The position numbers were made by a program, and so were the translations under genes. Source: Propionispora vibrioides (GTDB lineage: Bacteria; Bacillota; Negativicutes; Propionisporales; Propionisporaceae). From it: 64,000 nt of DNA. This document shows positions 44,271-54,502 of the stretch, piece by piece (the stretch's first letter is position 1; every line of letters begins with the position of its first letter). The DNA lies in NCBI RefSeq assembly GCF_900110485.1, contig NZ_FODY01000019.1, positions 27,025-91,024 on the forward strand. The letters run 5' to 3'. The notes beneath the pieces are model-generated. The model was not told the DNA's origin. It made no database searches and saw nothing but the letters and a program-made list of their open reading frames with translations.

Positions 44271-45737
44271 ATGTTTCCCACACTAAAGCAGGCCAAGGAG
44301 CTTGCGGCGCAAGGGTATGCACGTATTCCGATCAGTCGGGAGATGTATGCCGATCGTTTTACGCCGATTGAGGTTATGCGTACGCTCAAACACGTTAGCA
44401 GTCATTGCTACATGCTGGAAAGCGCGGAGGATGCCCGACAGTGGGGAAGGTATACCTTTCTCGGGTTTGACCCGACCGCCGAATTGAGTTGCAAAGGGAA
44501 GCGCCTCTGTATTCGTGCAGGTACAACCGTTACTGAGCAGGTTTCACATCCGGGCGATGCCATTCGCCGCATCTTAGATGAAAATCGCAGTCCTAAGATC
44601 GAGGGCCTGCCGCCGTTTACCGGTGGACTGGTCGGTTACTTTTCCTATTCGTACATCGGCTATGCCGAGCCCAGTCTGAAGCTTGTACACGAGGACGGTC
44701 AATTTCAGGAGGTTGATCTGATGCTGTTTGACAAGGTGATCGCCTTTGATCATCTGCGGCAGAAGATTATTCTCATTGTCGGTGCGCGGTCTGCTGAATT
44801 AGAAACCAGCTATCATAAGGCAGTATATGAGCTTGATCAGCTTGTCGACTTGATTCGTAAAGGCTCAAAATGCGAGCCGCAGCCACCCAGGCTAAAGACT
44901 CCGCTCACACCCAGATTCAACCGCGAGCAGTATGGCGGCATGGTAGAGAAGGCGCAGCATTATATTCGCGAGGGCGATATCTTTCAGGCGGTGCTATCCA
45001 ACCCGCTAACGGCAGAAATGGACGGCAGCCTGTTCGATGTATACCGTGTGCTACGCACAAGCAATCCCTCACCCTATATGTTCTACTTTTTCAGCAATGA
45101 CATTGAAATTGCCGGCGCATCGCCCGAAACACTGGTAAAGCTAAAGGATGGCAAGCTGTTTACCTTCCCTCTGGCCGGTACCAGACCGCGCGGTAAAACA
45201 GATGCCGAGGATAAAGCGCTGGAAGCTGAACTGCTGCATGATGAAAAGGAGCTGGCCGAACACAATATGCTGGTAGATCTTGGCCGAAACGATATTGGCC
45301 GCATCAGCAGGATCGGTACAGTCAAGGTGGAGAAATACCTTGCGGTTGAGCGCTTCTCTCACGTCATGCATATCGGGTCAACCGTAACGGGTACAATTCG
45401 TGAAGATAAGGACGCGGTGGATGCGATCGATTCTATCCTGCCGGCGGGCACGTTGTCGGGTGCACCCAAAATTCGCGCCTGTGAGATCATCCATGAGTTG
45501 GAAGACTGTGAACGGGGTATTTACGGCGGTGCGATTGGGTATCTGGATTTTACTGGTAACCTTGATACCTGCATTGCTATCCGGCTGGCGTATAAAAAGG
45601 ACGGCAAGGTCTGCGTGCGCTCGGGGGCGGGCATCGTGGCTGACAGTGTGCCGGACAGCGAATATCAGGAGTGCTTAAACAAGGCGAGCGCCGTTGTCCG
45701 CGCCATCGAAATCGCACAGGAGGGCATTGACGCATGA
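44271..45737 (+). CDS. trpE: Anthranilate synthase component I
   Basis: Converts chorismate to anthranilate with ammonia from TrpG. The 488-aa product shows the Trp-feedback region near the N-terminus (MLESAEDARQWGRYTFLGFDP) and the chorismate-binding domain (FPLAGTRPRGKTDAED, VDLGRNDIGRIS, LPAGTLSGAPKIRACEII, YGGAIGYLDFTGNLDTCIAIR). First gene of trpEGDCFBA behind the T-box; joins trpG by ATGA. ATG follows AGAGGAGG. Confidence 0.96.
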   Translation: MFPTLKQAKELAAQGYARIPISREMYADRFTPIEVMRTLKHVSSHCYMLESAEDARQWGRYTFLGFDPTAELSCKGKRLCIRAGTTVTEQVSHPGDAIRRILDENRSPKIEGLPPFTGGLVGYFSYSYIGYAEPSLKLVHEDGQFQEVDLMLFDKVIAFDHLRQKIILIVGARSAELETSYHKAVYELDQLVDLIRKGSKCEPQPPRLKTPLTPRFNREQYGGMVEKAQHYIREGDIFQAVLSNPLTAEMDGSLFDVYRVLRTSNPSPYMFYFFSNDIEIAGASPETLVKLKDGKLFTFPLAGTRPRGKTDAEDKALEAELLHDEKELAEHNMLVDLGRNDIGRISRIGTVKVEKYLAVERFSHVMHIGSTVTGTIREDKDAVDAIDSILPAGTLSGAPKIRACEIIHELEDCERGIYGGAIGYLDFTGNLDTCIAIRLAYKKDGKVCVRSGAGIVADSVPDSEYQECLNKASAVVRAIEIAQEGIDA

Positions 45738-46312
45738 TACTGCTTATCGATAACTATGACAGTTTTTCGTATAACCTATATCAGCTTATCGGTGTGGTAA
45801 ATCCGGATATCCAGGTAATCCGCAACGACGAAAAGACGATTGCCCAGATCGAAGCGATGAGGCCGGAAGCCATCTTTTTGTCACCTGGGCCGGGCAAGCC
45901 CAGCGATGCGGGTGTCTGTGTGGAGGCTGTACGATATTTCGCGGATAAGATACCGATTTTTGGTGTGTGTCTTGGCCATCAGGCCATCTGTGAAGCATTC
46001 GGAGCAACGGTTTCGTATGCGTCCCGCCTGATGCACGGCAAGACCTCGGAAGCGGTACTCAATACAGAATCGCGTCTGTTTCGCGGCATGGGTGAATCAC
46101 TTCAGGTTGCCCGGTATCATTCGCTGGCAGCCGTGCGTGGTTCGCTGCCGGATACGCTGATCGTGGTCGCAGAGACAGCAGAGGGCGAAATCATGGCAGT
46201 AGAACATACGAAATATGCTGTCTACGGCGTACAGTTTCACCCGGAATCGGTAATGACACCGGATGGTTTATCCATTATTCGCAATTTCTTGGAGGAAAAT
46301 GACCATGATTAA
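45734..46312 (+). CDS. trpG: Anthranilate synthase component II (glutaminase)
   Basis: 192-aa class I glutamine amidotransferase supplying ammonia to Trp[19 protein letters not shown]-terminus, oxyanion [12 protein letters not shown], catalytic Cys in [15 protein letters not shown] and His/Glu in QFHPESVMT. It may also serve folate synthesis as PabA. Overlaps trpE (ATGA) and trpD (8 nt). Confidence 0.95.
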   Translation: MILLIDNYDSFSYNLYQLIGVVNPDIQVIRNDEKTIAQIEAMRPEAIFLSPGPGKPSDAGVCVEAVRYFADKIPIFGVCLGHQAICEAFGATVSYASRLMHGKTSEAVLNTESRLFRGMGESLQVARYHSLAAVRGSLPDTLIVVAETAEGEIMAVEHTKYAVYGVQFHPESVMTPDGLSIIRNFLEENDHD

Positions 46313-47318
46313 AGAAGCCATTCTCATGTTGAGCAAAAAACAGAATTTGAGCTATGGAGAGGCCAATCAAGTCATGCACGAAATTATGTCCGGCGAGGCA
46401 ACCCCGGTGCAGATGTCAGCCTACTTGGCTGCGCTGTCCATGAAGGGGGAAACCATTGACGAGATTACCGGCTCGGCGGCGGGTATGCGAGCTCATTGTA
46501 TTAAGCTGCTGCACGATATGGATGTGCTGGAAATTGTGGGCACCGGCGGCGACGGCTCCCATTCCTTTAATATTTCTACCACATCCTCATTGGTCATTTC
46601 GGCCGCCGGTGTACCGGTGGCTAAGCACGGTAACCGTGCGGCATCTTCCAAGTGCGGCTCGGCCGATGTTCTGGAGGCGTTGGGTGTTAATATTACCATT
46701 TCCCCGGAGCGGAGCGCAGCGATGCTCAAAAAAATTGGAATTTGCTTTTTGTTTGCGCAAAACTATCACATTGCGATGAAGTATGTGGCGCCGATTCGCC
46801 GTGAATTGGGCATTCGTACAGTGTTTAACATTTTAGGGCCGCTTTCCAATCCGGCGGGGGCCAACCTGGAGTTGATGGGTGTATACGATGCGGAACTGGT
46901 TGAGCCGCTGGCTCGGGTTATGTACAATTTGGGCGTGCGGCGCGGTATGGTCGTATATGGCGAAGATTGTTTGGACGAAATTTCCATGAGTGCGCCCACC
47001 AGGGTTTGTGAAATTGCCCAGGGCGGTGAGTTTCATTGCTACACCATTACACCTGAGCAGTTTGGCTATATCCGCTGTGCAAAAGAGGAACTGACCGGCG
47101 GTACGCCCGAAGAAAACGCAGGCTTCACCCGGGCCATTTTATCCGGTGAGGAAAGGGGGGCGAAGCGACAGGCTGTTTGTCTGAATGCAGGCGCGGCGCT
47201 ATATCTGTTTAATAAGTCAGAAACAATAGCTGACGGTGTGCGTTTGTCCGAAGAACTGATCGACAGTGGTGCGGCAGCGCAGCAACTGCAGCGATTTGTA
47301 GAGGAAAGCAATGCATAA
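46305..47318 (+). CDS. trpD: Anthranilate phosphoribosyltransferase
   Basis: Joins anthranilate to PRPP. 337 aa; PRPP loop [38 protein letters not shown], and [12 protein letters not shown] chose ATG 46305, nine nucleotides after GGAGG; ATG 46299 is too close to it. Confidence 0.95.
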   Translation: MIKEAILMLSKKQNLSYGEANQVMHEIMSGEATPVQMSAYLAALSMKGETIDEITGSAAGMRAHCIKLLHDMDVLEIVGTGGDGSHSFNISTTSSLVISAAGVPVAKHGNRAASSKCGSADVLEALGVNITISPERSAAMLKKIGICFLFAQNYHIAMKYVAPIRRELGIRTVFNILGPLSNPAGANLELMGVYDAELVEPLARVMYNLGVRRGMVVYGEDCLDEISMSAPTRVCEIAQGGEFHCYTITPEQFGYIRCAKEELTGGTPEENAGFTRAILSGEERGAKRQAVCLNAGAALYLFNKSETIADGVRLSEELIDSGAAAQQLQRFVEESNA

Positions 47319-47329
47319 AGGATGAGATT

Positions 47330-48112
47330 ATGAACATTTTAGAAAAAATCGCCCATAAAACGCGTGAGCGCATTAGGGCACAAAAGTCGCAGGTATCGCT
47401 TGCAGCCCTCTGTGCACAGGCGGAGGCTATGGAACCGGGGCGTAGCTTCCCTTTCGAGCGGGCGTTGCGGCAGGAGGGGCTTTCATTCATTTGTGAAATA
47501 AAAAAGGCAAGCCCGTCCAAAGGCATTATTGCCGAGGATTTTCCCTATCTGAACATTGCCCGCGAGTATGAGGCAGCAGGAGCGGCTGCCATTTCCTGCC
47601 TGACCGAACCTTATTGGTTTCAGGGCAGTGATGTTTATCTCAAGGAGATTGTTCAGGCCGTATCCATCCCCGTGCTGCGCAAGGACTTTACCATTGATCG
47701 GTATATGATTTATGAGGCCAAGATACTTGGCGCGGCTGCTATTTTGCTGATTTGCTCCATCCTAAGCGATGCAGAGCTTATCGGATATCATGCGTTGGCT
47801 GAGTCTCTGGGGCTTAGCGTGCTTGTCGAAGCCCATGATGCAGAGGAGGTACGCCGTGCCGTTGCCGCAGGTGCGAGAATTATCGGTGTTAACAACCGCG
47901 ATCTAAAGACCTTTGTCGTAGATGTGGAGAATAGTATCCGTCTGCGCTCAATTGCCCCGGCGGACTGCGTATTTGTGTCCGAAAGCGGCATACGGACGGC
48001 TAAAGACATTGCCAGGCTCTATCAGAACGGTACGGATGCGGTGCTGATTGGTGAAACGCTTATGCGATCACCGGACAAAAAGGCGGCGCTGCATACTCTG
48101 CGAGGTGCGTGA
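47330..48112 (+). CDS. trpC: Indole-3-glycerol-phosphate synthase
   Basis: Closes the indole ring with decarboxylation. 260-aa TIM barrel with FICEIKKASPSKGIIAEDF, PVLRKDFTIDRYMIYEAK, IIGVNNRDLKTF and FVSESGIRTA. Starts 11 nt after trpD; trpF follows after 3 nt as a separate gene. Confidence 0.96.
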   Translation: MNILEKIAHKTRERIRAQKSQVSLAALCAQAEAMEPGRSFPFERALRQEGLSFICEIKKASPSKGIIAEDFPYLNIAREYEAAGAAAISCLTEPYWFQGSDVYLKEIVQAVSIPVLRKDFTIDRYMIYEAKILGAAAILLICSILSDAELIGYHALAESLGLSVLVEAHDAEEVRRAVAAGARIIGVNNRDLKTFVVDVENSIRLRSIAPADCVFVSESGIRTAKDIARLYQNGTDAVLIGETLMRSPDKKAALHTLRGA

Positions 48113-48115
48113 GTC

Positions 48116-48769
48116 ATGCAGGTCAAAATATGCGGTCTGAGCCGCACCGAGGATATTGAAGCAGTCAACACAGCGCGGCCGGATTACTGCGGCTTTGTCA
48201 TCCATGTACCGAAAAGCCGGCGCAATGTTGATGTAGTTACACTGCGTACCTTGCGTAGGTCGCTTGCTCCGGATATCACACCGGTAGGCGTATTTGTCGA
48301 TGAGCCGGTCGAACAAGTCGCAACGCTGCTTAATGAAGGTGCGCTTGCTGTGGCACAGTTGCACGGGCATGAGGATGAGAACTATCTTGCTGTGCTGCGT
48401 CGTCTGACGTGTAAAAGTATCTGGCAGGCATTTCAAATCCGTTCAGAGGATGACGTGCACCGCGCTATGAAGAGCTCAGCCGATTTTATCCTGCTGGACG
48501 CAGGCGGCGGCAGTGGCGTGGTGTTCGACTGGACACTGCTTGCGGGAGTGACGCGCCCTTTTGCCCTCGCCGGCGGCCTCCATGCGGAAAATATCCCGGA
48601 AGCCATGCTTTCAAAGGCCTGCCTTCTTGATGTGTCAAGCGGTGTGGAGACCAATGGCAAAAAGGACCGGCAGAAGATATATCAGATTGTACAAATGATT
48701 AAAGGAGAAAGAATATGTCCAAAGGAAAATTTGGCGTTCACGGCGGGCAGTATATGCCCGAAACCTTGA
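48116..48769 (+). CDS. trpF: Phosphoribosylanthranilate isomerase
   Basis: Amadori rearrangement step. 217 aa, barrel with the catalytic Cys in [12 protein letters not shown], Asp in [21 protein letters not shown] and [11 protein letters not shown], then [13 protein letters not shown]. The last residues (from about ICPKENLAF) overlap trpB by 55 nt, which is longer than usual; most relatives end near MIKGE. A shifted stop is possible. Confidence 0.93.
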   Translation: MQVKICGLSRTEDIEAVNTARPDYCGFVIHVPKSRRNVDVVTLRTLRRSLAPDITPVGVFVDEPVEQVATLLNEGALAVAQLHGHEDENYLAVLRRLTCKSIWQAFQIRSEDDVHRAMKSSADFILLDAGGGSGVVFDWTLLAGVTRPFALAGGLHAENIPEAMLSKACLLDVSSGVETNGKKDRQKIYQIVQMIKGERICPKENLAFTAGSICPKP

Positions 48770-49899
48770 TGAATGCTGTTATTGAGCTGGAAAAGGCTTA
48801 TGAGCACTATAAAAATGATCCGGCGTTTTGCGCCGAACTCAATGATCTCTTGAATAACTATGCGGGTCGTCCGTCCGAACTGTATTACGCTGCCCGTATG
48901 ACCGAAAATCTCGGCGGCGCGAAAATTTACCTCAAGCGCGAGGATATGAACCATACCGGTTCGCACAAGATTAACAACGTGCTTGGTCAGGTGCTGCTTG
49001 CCAAGAAGATGGGAAAAACACGTGTCATAGCCGAGACTGGAGCGGGTCAGCATGGCGTGGCTGCGGCGACTGCTGCCGCGCTTATGGGGCTTGAATGCGA
49101 GGTCTTTATGGGCAAGGAGGATACTGAACGGCAGGCGCTCAATGTGTATCGTATGCGCCTGTTGGGCGCAAAGGTACATGCCGTTGAGAGCGGCACAGGT
49201 ACGCTTAAAGATGCCGTATCCGAGACCATGCGCGAGTGGACGAACCGTATTGAGGATACCCATTACGTTCTTGGTTCGGTTATGGGTCCCCATCCATTTC
49301 CTACTATTGTACGTGATTTTCAGGCGGTGATCTCCAAGGAGATCAAAGAGCAGATCCTGGCAAAGGAAGGCCGTCTGCCGGACGCGATATTGGCCTGTGT
49401 AGGAGGCGGTTCGAACGCCATTGGCACGTTTTACAACTTTATTGGGGATGCTGGTGTGCGCCTGATCGGTTGTGAGGCGGCGGGCCGCGGGGTGGATACC
49501 TTTGAGACTGCCGCAACCATTACCACCGGCAAGCTGGGTATATTCCATGGCATGAAGTCTTACTTCTGTCAGGATGAGTACGGTCAGATCGCTCCTGTGT
49601 ATTCGATTTCCGCCGGGCTTGACTACCCGGGCGTTGGGCCGGAGCATGCACATCTGTACGACATTGGCCGCGCCGAGTATGTACCCGTCACTGATGATGA
49701 GGCTGTGTACGCCTTCGAGTATTTGTCCCGCCTGGAGGGCATCATTCCGGCAATTGAATCCGCCCACGCCGTATCGTATGCCATGAAACTTGCGCCAACC
49801 ATGCGCAAAGATCAGCTTATTGTTATCACTATTTCCGGTCGCGGTGACAAGGATTGTGCCGCGATTGCACGCTATCGAGGGGAGGACATCCATGAGTAA
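48715..49899 (+). CDS. trpB: Tryptophan synthase beta chain
   Basis: PLP enzyme that joins indole and serine. 394 aa; PLP Lys in [39 protein letters not shown], the [12 protein letters not shown] phosphate loop and [13 protein letters not shown]. This is the standard TrpB1 form that works with TrpA. ATG follows AGGAG at 48703-48707. Confidence 0.97.
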   Translation: MSKGKFGVHGGQYMPETLMNAVIELEKAYEHYKNDPAFCAELNDLLNNYAGRPSELYYAARMTENLGGAKIYLKREDMNHTGSHKINNVLGQVLLAKKMGKTRVIAETGAGQHGVAAATAAALMGLECEVFMGKEDTERQALNVYRMRLLGAKVHAVESGTGTLKDAVSETMREWTNRIEDTHYVLGSVMGPHPFPTIVRDFQAVISKEIKEQILAKEGRLPDAILACVGGGSNAIGTFYNFIGDAGVRLIGCEAAGRGVDTFETAATITTGKLGIFHGMKSYFCQDEYGQIAPVYSISAGLDYPGVGPEHAHLYDIGRAEYVPVTDDEAVYAFEYLSRLEGIIPAIESAHAVSYAMKLAPTMRKDQLIVITISGRGDKDCAAIARYRGEDIHE

Positions 49900-50701
49900 G
49901 ATTCAAAAAGCTTTTGTGAATGGCAAAGCGTTTATCGCCTTTCTGACCTGTGGCGATCCATCACTGGATGTGACTGAGCAGCTTGTTTATGCTATGGTGG
50001 AAGCCGGGGCGGATTTGATTGAACTGGGTATTCCATTCTCCGACCCGACAGCAGAGGGGCCGGTCATTCAGGCGGCCAATATGCGTGCCCTTGCCGCAGG
50101 GACGACGACTGACCGCATCTTTGAGCTTGTGCGCCGCATTCGTGAAAAAACGGACATCCCACTGGTATTCATGACGTATGCGAATGTTGTTTTTTCCTAC
50201 GGTGCAGAGCGCTTCATCAAAACCGCCGCTGCTATAGGCATGGATGGCCTGATTTTGCCGGATCTGCCGTTTGAGGAAAAAGAAGAGTTTGACCCGCTGT
50301 GCAAACAGCACGGTATTGATCTGATTTCACTCATCGCCCCAACCTCGCACGATCGTGTGGCCATGATAGCGCGCGAAGCCAGCGGTTTTGTTTACTGTGT
50401 ATCTTCGCTGGGTGTAACCGGTGTGCGCAGCCAAATAAACACTGATATCGGCAGCATGATCGAACTTGTCAAGGCCCAAACCAACGTACCCTGCGCGGTC
50501 GGCTTTGGTATCTCCACACCTGAACAGGCGGCTGACATGGCAAGGGTTGCGGATGGAGTGATTGTCGGTTCGGCGATTATGAAAATCATCGCACAATATG
50601 GCGAGGGCAGCGTCCCCTACGTAGCCGATTATGTACGCAGCATGAAGGCGGCTATTCGGCCAGTGCAGGACAGGACAACATCATCGAAAGCAATGTTGTA
50701 G
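49892..50701 (+). CDS. trpA: Tryptophan synthase alpha chain
   Basis: Cleaves indole-glycerol phosphate to indole, channelled to TrpB. 269 aa; catalytic Glu in [16 protein letters not shown], Asp in [23 protein letters not shown] and [13 protein letters not shown] 49892 lies inside the end of trpB (8-nt overlap). It closes the operon; a family B repeat begins 20 nt after it. Confidence 0.96.
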   Translation: MSKIQKAFVNGKAFIAFLTCGDPSLDVTEQLVYAMVEAGADLIELGIPFSDPTAEGPVIQAANMRALAAGTTTDRIFELVRRIREKTDIPLVFMTYANVVFSYGAERFIKTAAAIGMDGLILPDLPFEEKEEFDPLCKQHGIDLISLIAPTSHDRVAMIAREASGFVYCVSSLGVTGVRSQINTDIGSMIELVKAQTNVPCAVGFGISTPEQAADMARVADGVIVGSAIMKIIAQYGEGSVPYVADYVRSMKAAIRPVQDRTTSSKAML

Positions 50702-50721
50702 CTGTTTTCTTTATAAGCCGT

Positions 50722-50889
50722 TAGGGAACCACTGATTTATTCACACCGCTCATCCTGGCGGATCTTTTTCCGGTTGGCTACGTCAGCAAAACCTTGAAAT
50801 AGGAACCGCTATTCCTGAGCTTTTGCTTCCTTGCCAGCCGAAAAAATTTCTCGCCAGGCCGGCAGGCTCATTAAATCAGCGGTTCCCTA
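50722..50889. repeat. 168-bp palindromic element, family B, copy 2 (inverted)
   Basis: Begins TAGGGAACCACTGATTTATT and ends AAATCAGCGGTTCCCTA; same length as the copies at 9907 and 54335. It fills the gap between trpA and the pheA promoter and ends 8 nt before that promoter's -35 box. Confidence 0.78.
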
Positions 50890-50897
50890 AAAATGGG

Positions 50898-50926
50898 TTG
50901 CGGCAAGGCGTCTACTGTGGTATGAT
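50898..50926 (+). promoter_or_regulatory. pheA promoter
   Basis: TTGCGG at 50898-50903 and TATGAT at 50921-50926, spacer 17 nt. Confidence 0.7.
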
Positions 50927-50934
50927 GAAAAAAA

Positions 50935-51207
50935 GTTATATCGTAAAAACGAAGAAGAGGAAAAGTAGGTGTTGGTCCTTGTTTGCAGAGAACCGGGGAA
51001 GGTGAAAGCCCGGTACAAGGTCAATATACGAAGTTCACCTCGGAGTTGCAGGCTGAATTTTTGACTTATTTGATAGTAGGCTGTGCCGGAATCCTGACCG
51101 TTAGACAGGGAGAGTATTGTTTGATACTCTATGGAGTGATTCGTTTATACGAATAACAAAGGTGGTAACGCGAGACCTCTCGTCCTTATGGGATGGGAGG
51201 TTTTTTT
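50935..51207 (+). promoter_or_regulatory. T-box leader responding to tRNA-Phe
   Basis: T-box sequence AAAGGTGGTAACGCGAG at 51158-51174, then terminator ACCTCTCGTCC/GGGATGGGAGGT plus T7 (51175-51207). In Stem I, GGTG at its start pairs with CACC, GGTCCTTG pairs with CAAGGTC, and the bulge holds TTC (51034-51036), a Phe codon. Low charged tRNA-Phe should allow read-through into pheA. Confidence 0.9.
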
Positions 51208-51266
51208 GTATGATGATAAAAGGAACGACTAAAGTTTTTGCTGGCGTTCCAAGGGGAGGAATAGCT

Positions 51267-52130
51267 TTGCCTAATGTAAACAGGGAGCCCTTTGCCGCTA
51301 TTCAGGTCGGGTATTTGGGGCCGAGCGGCACCTATAGTGAAGAGACTGCTCTACGGCTTTGTGAAAAGACAGCCTGTGAGTTAAAACCCTATACTACGAT
51401 TGATTCTGTTATCAGAGCGGTGGCGACAGGGGAAATAACCGAGGGAATTGTACCGATTGAGAATTCCATAGAAGGTTCTGTAAATATCACACTGGATGTG
51501 CTGGCCCATGATGTTGAACTAGTGATTGTCAGTGAGTTTGTCTTGCCTATCCGCCATGCTTTGCTGACAAAAGGTGGGGAAAAGAAAATAGACTGTATTA
51601 TCTCGCATCCGCAGCCGTTGGCACAATGTAGAAACTATATTGCCCGACATTACCCGCAGGCTAGGCTGGAGGCTGTGGAGAGCACAGCCAAAGCGGCACA
51701 GTTGGTCGCTGAGGGAGCGCCCGGTCTGGCGGCTATCGGTAGTCTGCGCGCCGCTGAAATTCATAGTTTGACGATGATTGATAATGATATCCAGGACTGT
51801 AATAATAACTGTACACGTTTTATCCTTTTAAGACAGAAGAAGTCTCAGATAAGTGAGGAGCCAGTTCAATATAAAACTTCCATTGTTTGCAAAATGAATG
51901 GCGAACGTCCCGGAAGCCTGTGCGAGCTGTTGCTTGAATTTTCCCGGCGGGATGTGAATCTTAGCAAAATTGAATCTCGCCCGGCCCGCACCAGCCTGGG
52001 TGAGTATATTTTCTTTTTCGATATAGAGGGGGGCCTTCATGAGGCCCATGTGCGACAGGCCATTCAGGCTGTTAAAGAAAGAAGCCTGTGGCTGAAAAAT
52101 CTTGGCTCTTATCCTTGTTATGTATTATAA
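51267..52130 (+). CDS. pheA: Prephenate dehydratase
   Basis: Makes phenylpyruvate for phenylalanine synthesis. 287 aa, monofunctional: prephenate dehydratase domain (VGYLGPSGTYSEETALRLC, VPIENSIEGSVNITLDVL, the catalytic NNCTRFILL segment) and a C-terminal ACT domain that binds Phe (NGERPGSLCELLLEFSRRDVNLSKIESRP). Start taken at TTG 51267, behind AGGGGAGG; upstream in-frame ATGs lie in the T-box leader. No chorismate mutase domain, so that activity must come from another gene. Confidence 0.94.
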   Translation: MPNVNREPFAAIQVGYLGPSGTYSEETALRLCEKTACELKPYTTIDSVIRAVATGEITEGIVPIENSIEGSVNITLDVLAHDVELVIVSEFVLPIRHALLTKGGEKKIDCIISHPQPLAQCRNYIARHYPQARLEAVESTAKAAQLVAEGAPGLAAIGSLRAAEIHSLTMIDNDIQDCNNNCTRFILLRQKKSQISEEPVQYKTSIVCKMNGERPGSLCELLLEFSRRDVNLSKIESRPARTSLGEYIFFFDIEGGLHEAHVRQAIQAVKERSLWLKNLGSYPCYVL

Positions 52131-52255
52131 TATAGATGGATTGTCTGCCGGAGACAATTGTATCTAATGATTGTACATGAATTGACAAGGGAAACGAAAG
52201 AATTATATACTGTTGAAAAAGGTTTGCATTTGTCAAAAACAGGAGAGAATGGATT

Positions 52256-52750
52256 GTGAAAAAGACCAATGCCGCCAGATTATTGGACGGTCATAAGATA
52301 CATTATGAGTTACGAGAATACGAAGTGGATGAAGCGGATCTTGGTGCCGGCAATGTGGCGACAAAAGTGGGATTGCCGCTTGAACAGGTATTTAAAACAC
52401 TCGTAACCCGCGGCGATAAAACCGGCGTTGTCATTGCCTGCCTACCGGGCGGCGCCGAATTAAACCTTAAGGCGCTTGCTGCGGTCAGTGGGAATAAGAA
52501 GATTGAGATGGTGCACGTCAAGGATATAACCGCCTTGACAGGGTATATAAGAGGTGGTGTTTCGCCGCTGGGAATGAAGAAACGCTATCCCACTTTTGCC
52601 GACAGCAGTATAACTCGCTGGCCGACTATTGCCGTCAGCGCCGGTGTCCGGGGCTGTCAAATTGTTATCAATCCCTCTCTGTTAATCGGGATTGTCGAGA
52701 TGACCCTGGCAGATATTGCGATGATGCCTTCTGACGGCAAAGAAGCTTGA
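52256..52750 (+). CDS. ybaK: YbaK/EbsC-type Cys-tRNA(Pro) deacylase
   Basis: 164-aa stand-alone tRNA editing domain that removes cysteine mis-attached to tRNA-Pro. It has the ADLGAGNVATKVG, FKTLVTRGDKTGVVIACLPGG and GYIRGGVSPLGMKKR segments of the YbaK group. GTG start at 52256 behind AGGAGAG. Transcribed with thrC (38 nt apart). Confidence 0.9.
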   Translation: MKKTNAARLLDGHKIHYELREYEVDEADLGAGNVATKVGLPLEQVFKTLVTRGDKTGVVIACLPGGAELNLKALAAVSGNKKIEMVHVKDITALTGYIRGGVSPLGMKKRYPTFADSSITRWPTIAVSAGVRGCQIVINPSLLIGIVEMTLADIAMMPSDGKEA

Positions 52751-52788
52751 TAAATGTAACAGGTAAACCATTTGGAAGGAGTTGCTCT

Positions 52789-54288
52789 ATGTATATTAGT
52801 ACGCGCGGCGGAAAAGACAGGCTTTCAGCAGCCCAGGCAATTAAGCTCGGCATTGCCTCAAGCGGGGGATTATTTGTACCTGAACAAATCCCGAGTTTTA
52901 CTCAAGGCGAATTAGCCGGATTGGTCAGTTTGGATTATCGCCAGCGGGCCTATGCTGTTTTGGCCAAATTTCTGAAGGACTATAGCGGGCCGGAACTTGC
53001 CAGCTGTATTCAAGCCGCTTATAACAGCGATAAGTTTGATACTGAGCAGATTGCGCCGTTAGTGGCTGTAGGAGATAGCCGCTATCTTCTGGAGCTGTGG
53101 CATGGACCGACCAGCGCTTTTAAGGATATGGCTCTGCAATTGCTGCCACAACTACTGTCAACGGCATTACAAAAGACTGATGAAAAGAATGAAGTGGTTA
53201 TTCTGGTAGCAACTTCGGGCGATACGGGGAAAGCCGCGTTAGAAGGCTTCAGGGATGTCGATCAGATCAAAATCGCCGTGTTTTTCCCGCACGAAGGTGT
53301 CAGCCCTATTCAGAGACTGCAAATGGTCACTCAGGAGGGGAGTAATGTTGCTGTCATAGCTGTGCATGGCAACTTTGATGATGCCCAAACCGGGGTGAAA
53401 AAGATATTTAACGATACTGATATGCAGAATGCTTTGTTGGATAAAGGCTATCAGTTATCTTCGGCCAACTCAATTAATTGGGGACGCCTAGTGCCTCAAA
53501 TTGTATATTATTTTAGCGCCTATGCCGATCTGGTGAAAGGGAAGCATATCCAACAGGGACAGACGGTGAATTTTACTGTTCCAACCGGCAATTTTGGCAA
53601 TATTTTAGCTGGCTATTATGCTAAGTTGATGGGATTGCCTATCAATAAATTAATCTGTGCTTCCAATAGTAATAATGTATTAACTGATTTCCTGCGTTCC
53701 GGAGTGTATGACCGCAACCGCGATTTCCATAAAACCATTTCGCCTTCCATGGATATTTTGATATCCAGCAATTTGGAACGCCTGCTATATCATATGACTG
53801 GTGGAGATACCAACCAGGTTGGCGCTTGGATGGCTAAGCTACAGGAAACAGGAGTCTATACGATTGGTGATCGTTATCTGGAAAAACTTCGCACTGTCTT
53901 TTGGGCGGACTGGGCCGATGACAAGGAAACCGCTCAGGTTATACAAGCTGTGTTTAGCCAGCATCGCTATCTGACAGATCCTCATACGGCAGTTGCCTGG
54001 CAGGTGTACGAAAAATATCGCCAGGCAACGGGGGATCAGACACCGTCGGTGATTGTATCCACAGCCAGTCCTTTTAAATTTAATGAAAGCGTCTTATCGG
54101 CGATCGAAACCAAGAATAGGATTGCCGGACTCAATGAATTTACCATGCTTACTGCGTTATCGGAATTGACAGGCTGGCCGGTTCCTGTCGCCCTGGCTTC
54201 GTTGAAAAATAAACAGATTATTCATCAACAAAGCTGTGCGAAGGAAGAAATGCCGGCAAAGGTTTGGGAAATGTTGAATAAAGCGTAA
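52789..54288 (+). CDS. thrC: Threonine synthase
   Basis: PLP enzyme turning O-phosphohomoserine into threonine. 499 aa, the longer class with an N-terminal YISTRGGKDRLSAAQAIKLG and PLP Lys in LWHGPTSAFKDMALQLLPQLL, plus ATSGDTGKAALEGF and VPTGNFGNILAGYYAK. ATG 52789 follows GGAAGGAG; the frame opening at 52747 has no ribosome site. Confidence 0.96.
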   Translation: MYISTRGGKDRLSAAQAIKLGIASSGGLFVPEQIPSFTQGELAGLVSLDYRQRAYAVLAKFLKDYSGPELASCIQAAYNSDKFDTEQIAPLVAVGDSRYLLELWHGPTSAFKDMALQLLPQLLSTALQKTDEKNEVVILVATSGDTGKAALEGFRDVDQIKIAVFFPHEGVSPIQRLQMVTQEGSNVAVIAVHGNFDDAQTGVKKIFNDTDMQNALLDKGYQLSSANSINWGRLVPQIVYYFSAYADLVKGKHIQQGQTVNFTVPTGNFGNILAGYYAKLMGLPINKLICASNSNNVLTDFLRSGVYDRNRDFHKTISPSMDILISSNLERLLYHMTGGDTNQVGAWMAKLQETGVYTIGDRYLEKLRTVFWADWADDKETAQVIQAVFSQHRYLTDPHTAVAWQVYEKYRQATGDQTPSVIVSTASPFKFNESVLSAIETKNRIAGLNEFTMLTALSELTGWPVPVALASLKNKQIIHQQSCAKEEMPAKVWEMLNKA

Positions 54289-54333
54289 AATAAACTAGCA
54301 AACAACGATATCTTTGTTTGCTAGTTTATTTGT
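54289..54333. terminator. Terminator after thrC
   Basis: AAATAAACTAGCAAACA and TGTTTGCTAGTTTATTT form a 17-bp stem with A-run and T-run, immediately before a family B element. Confidence 0.9.
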
Positions 54334-54334
54334 C

Positions 54335-54502
54335 TAGGGAACCGCTGATTTAATGAACCTGCCAGCCTGGCGAGAAATTTTTTCGGCTGGCAAGGAAGTA
54401 AAGCCGCAGGAATAGCGGTTCCTATTTCAAGGCTTGGCTGACGCAGTCAGACGGAAAAAGATCCGACAGGATGTGCGGTGTGAATAAATCAGTGATTCCC
54501 TA
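54335..54502. repeat. 168-bp palindromic element, family B, copy 3
   Basis: Begins TAGGGAACCGCTGATTTAAT and ends AAATCAGTGATTCCCTA. Its right end forms the last codons and stop of the convergent ligD polymerase gene. It has the same orientation as copy 1 and is very similar along its whole length. Confidence 0.8.
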
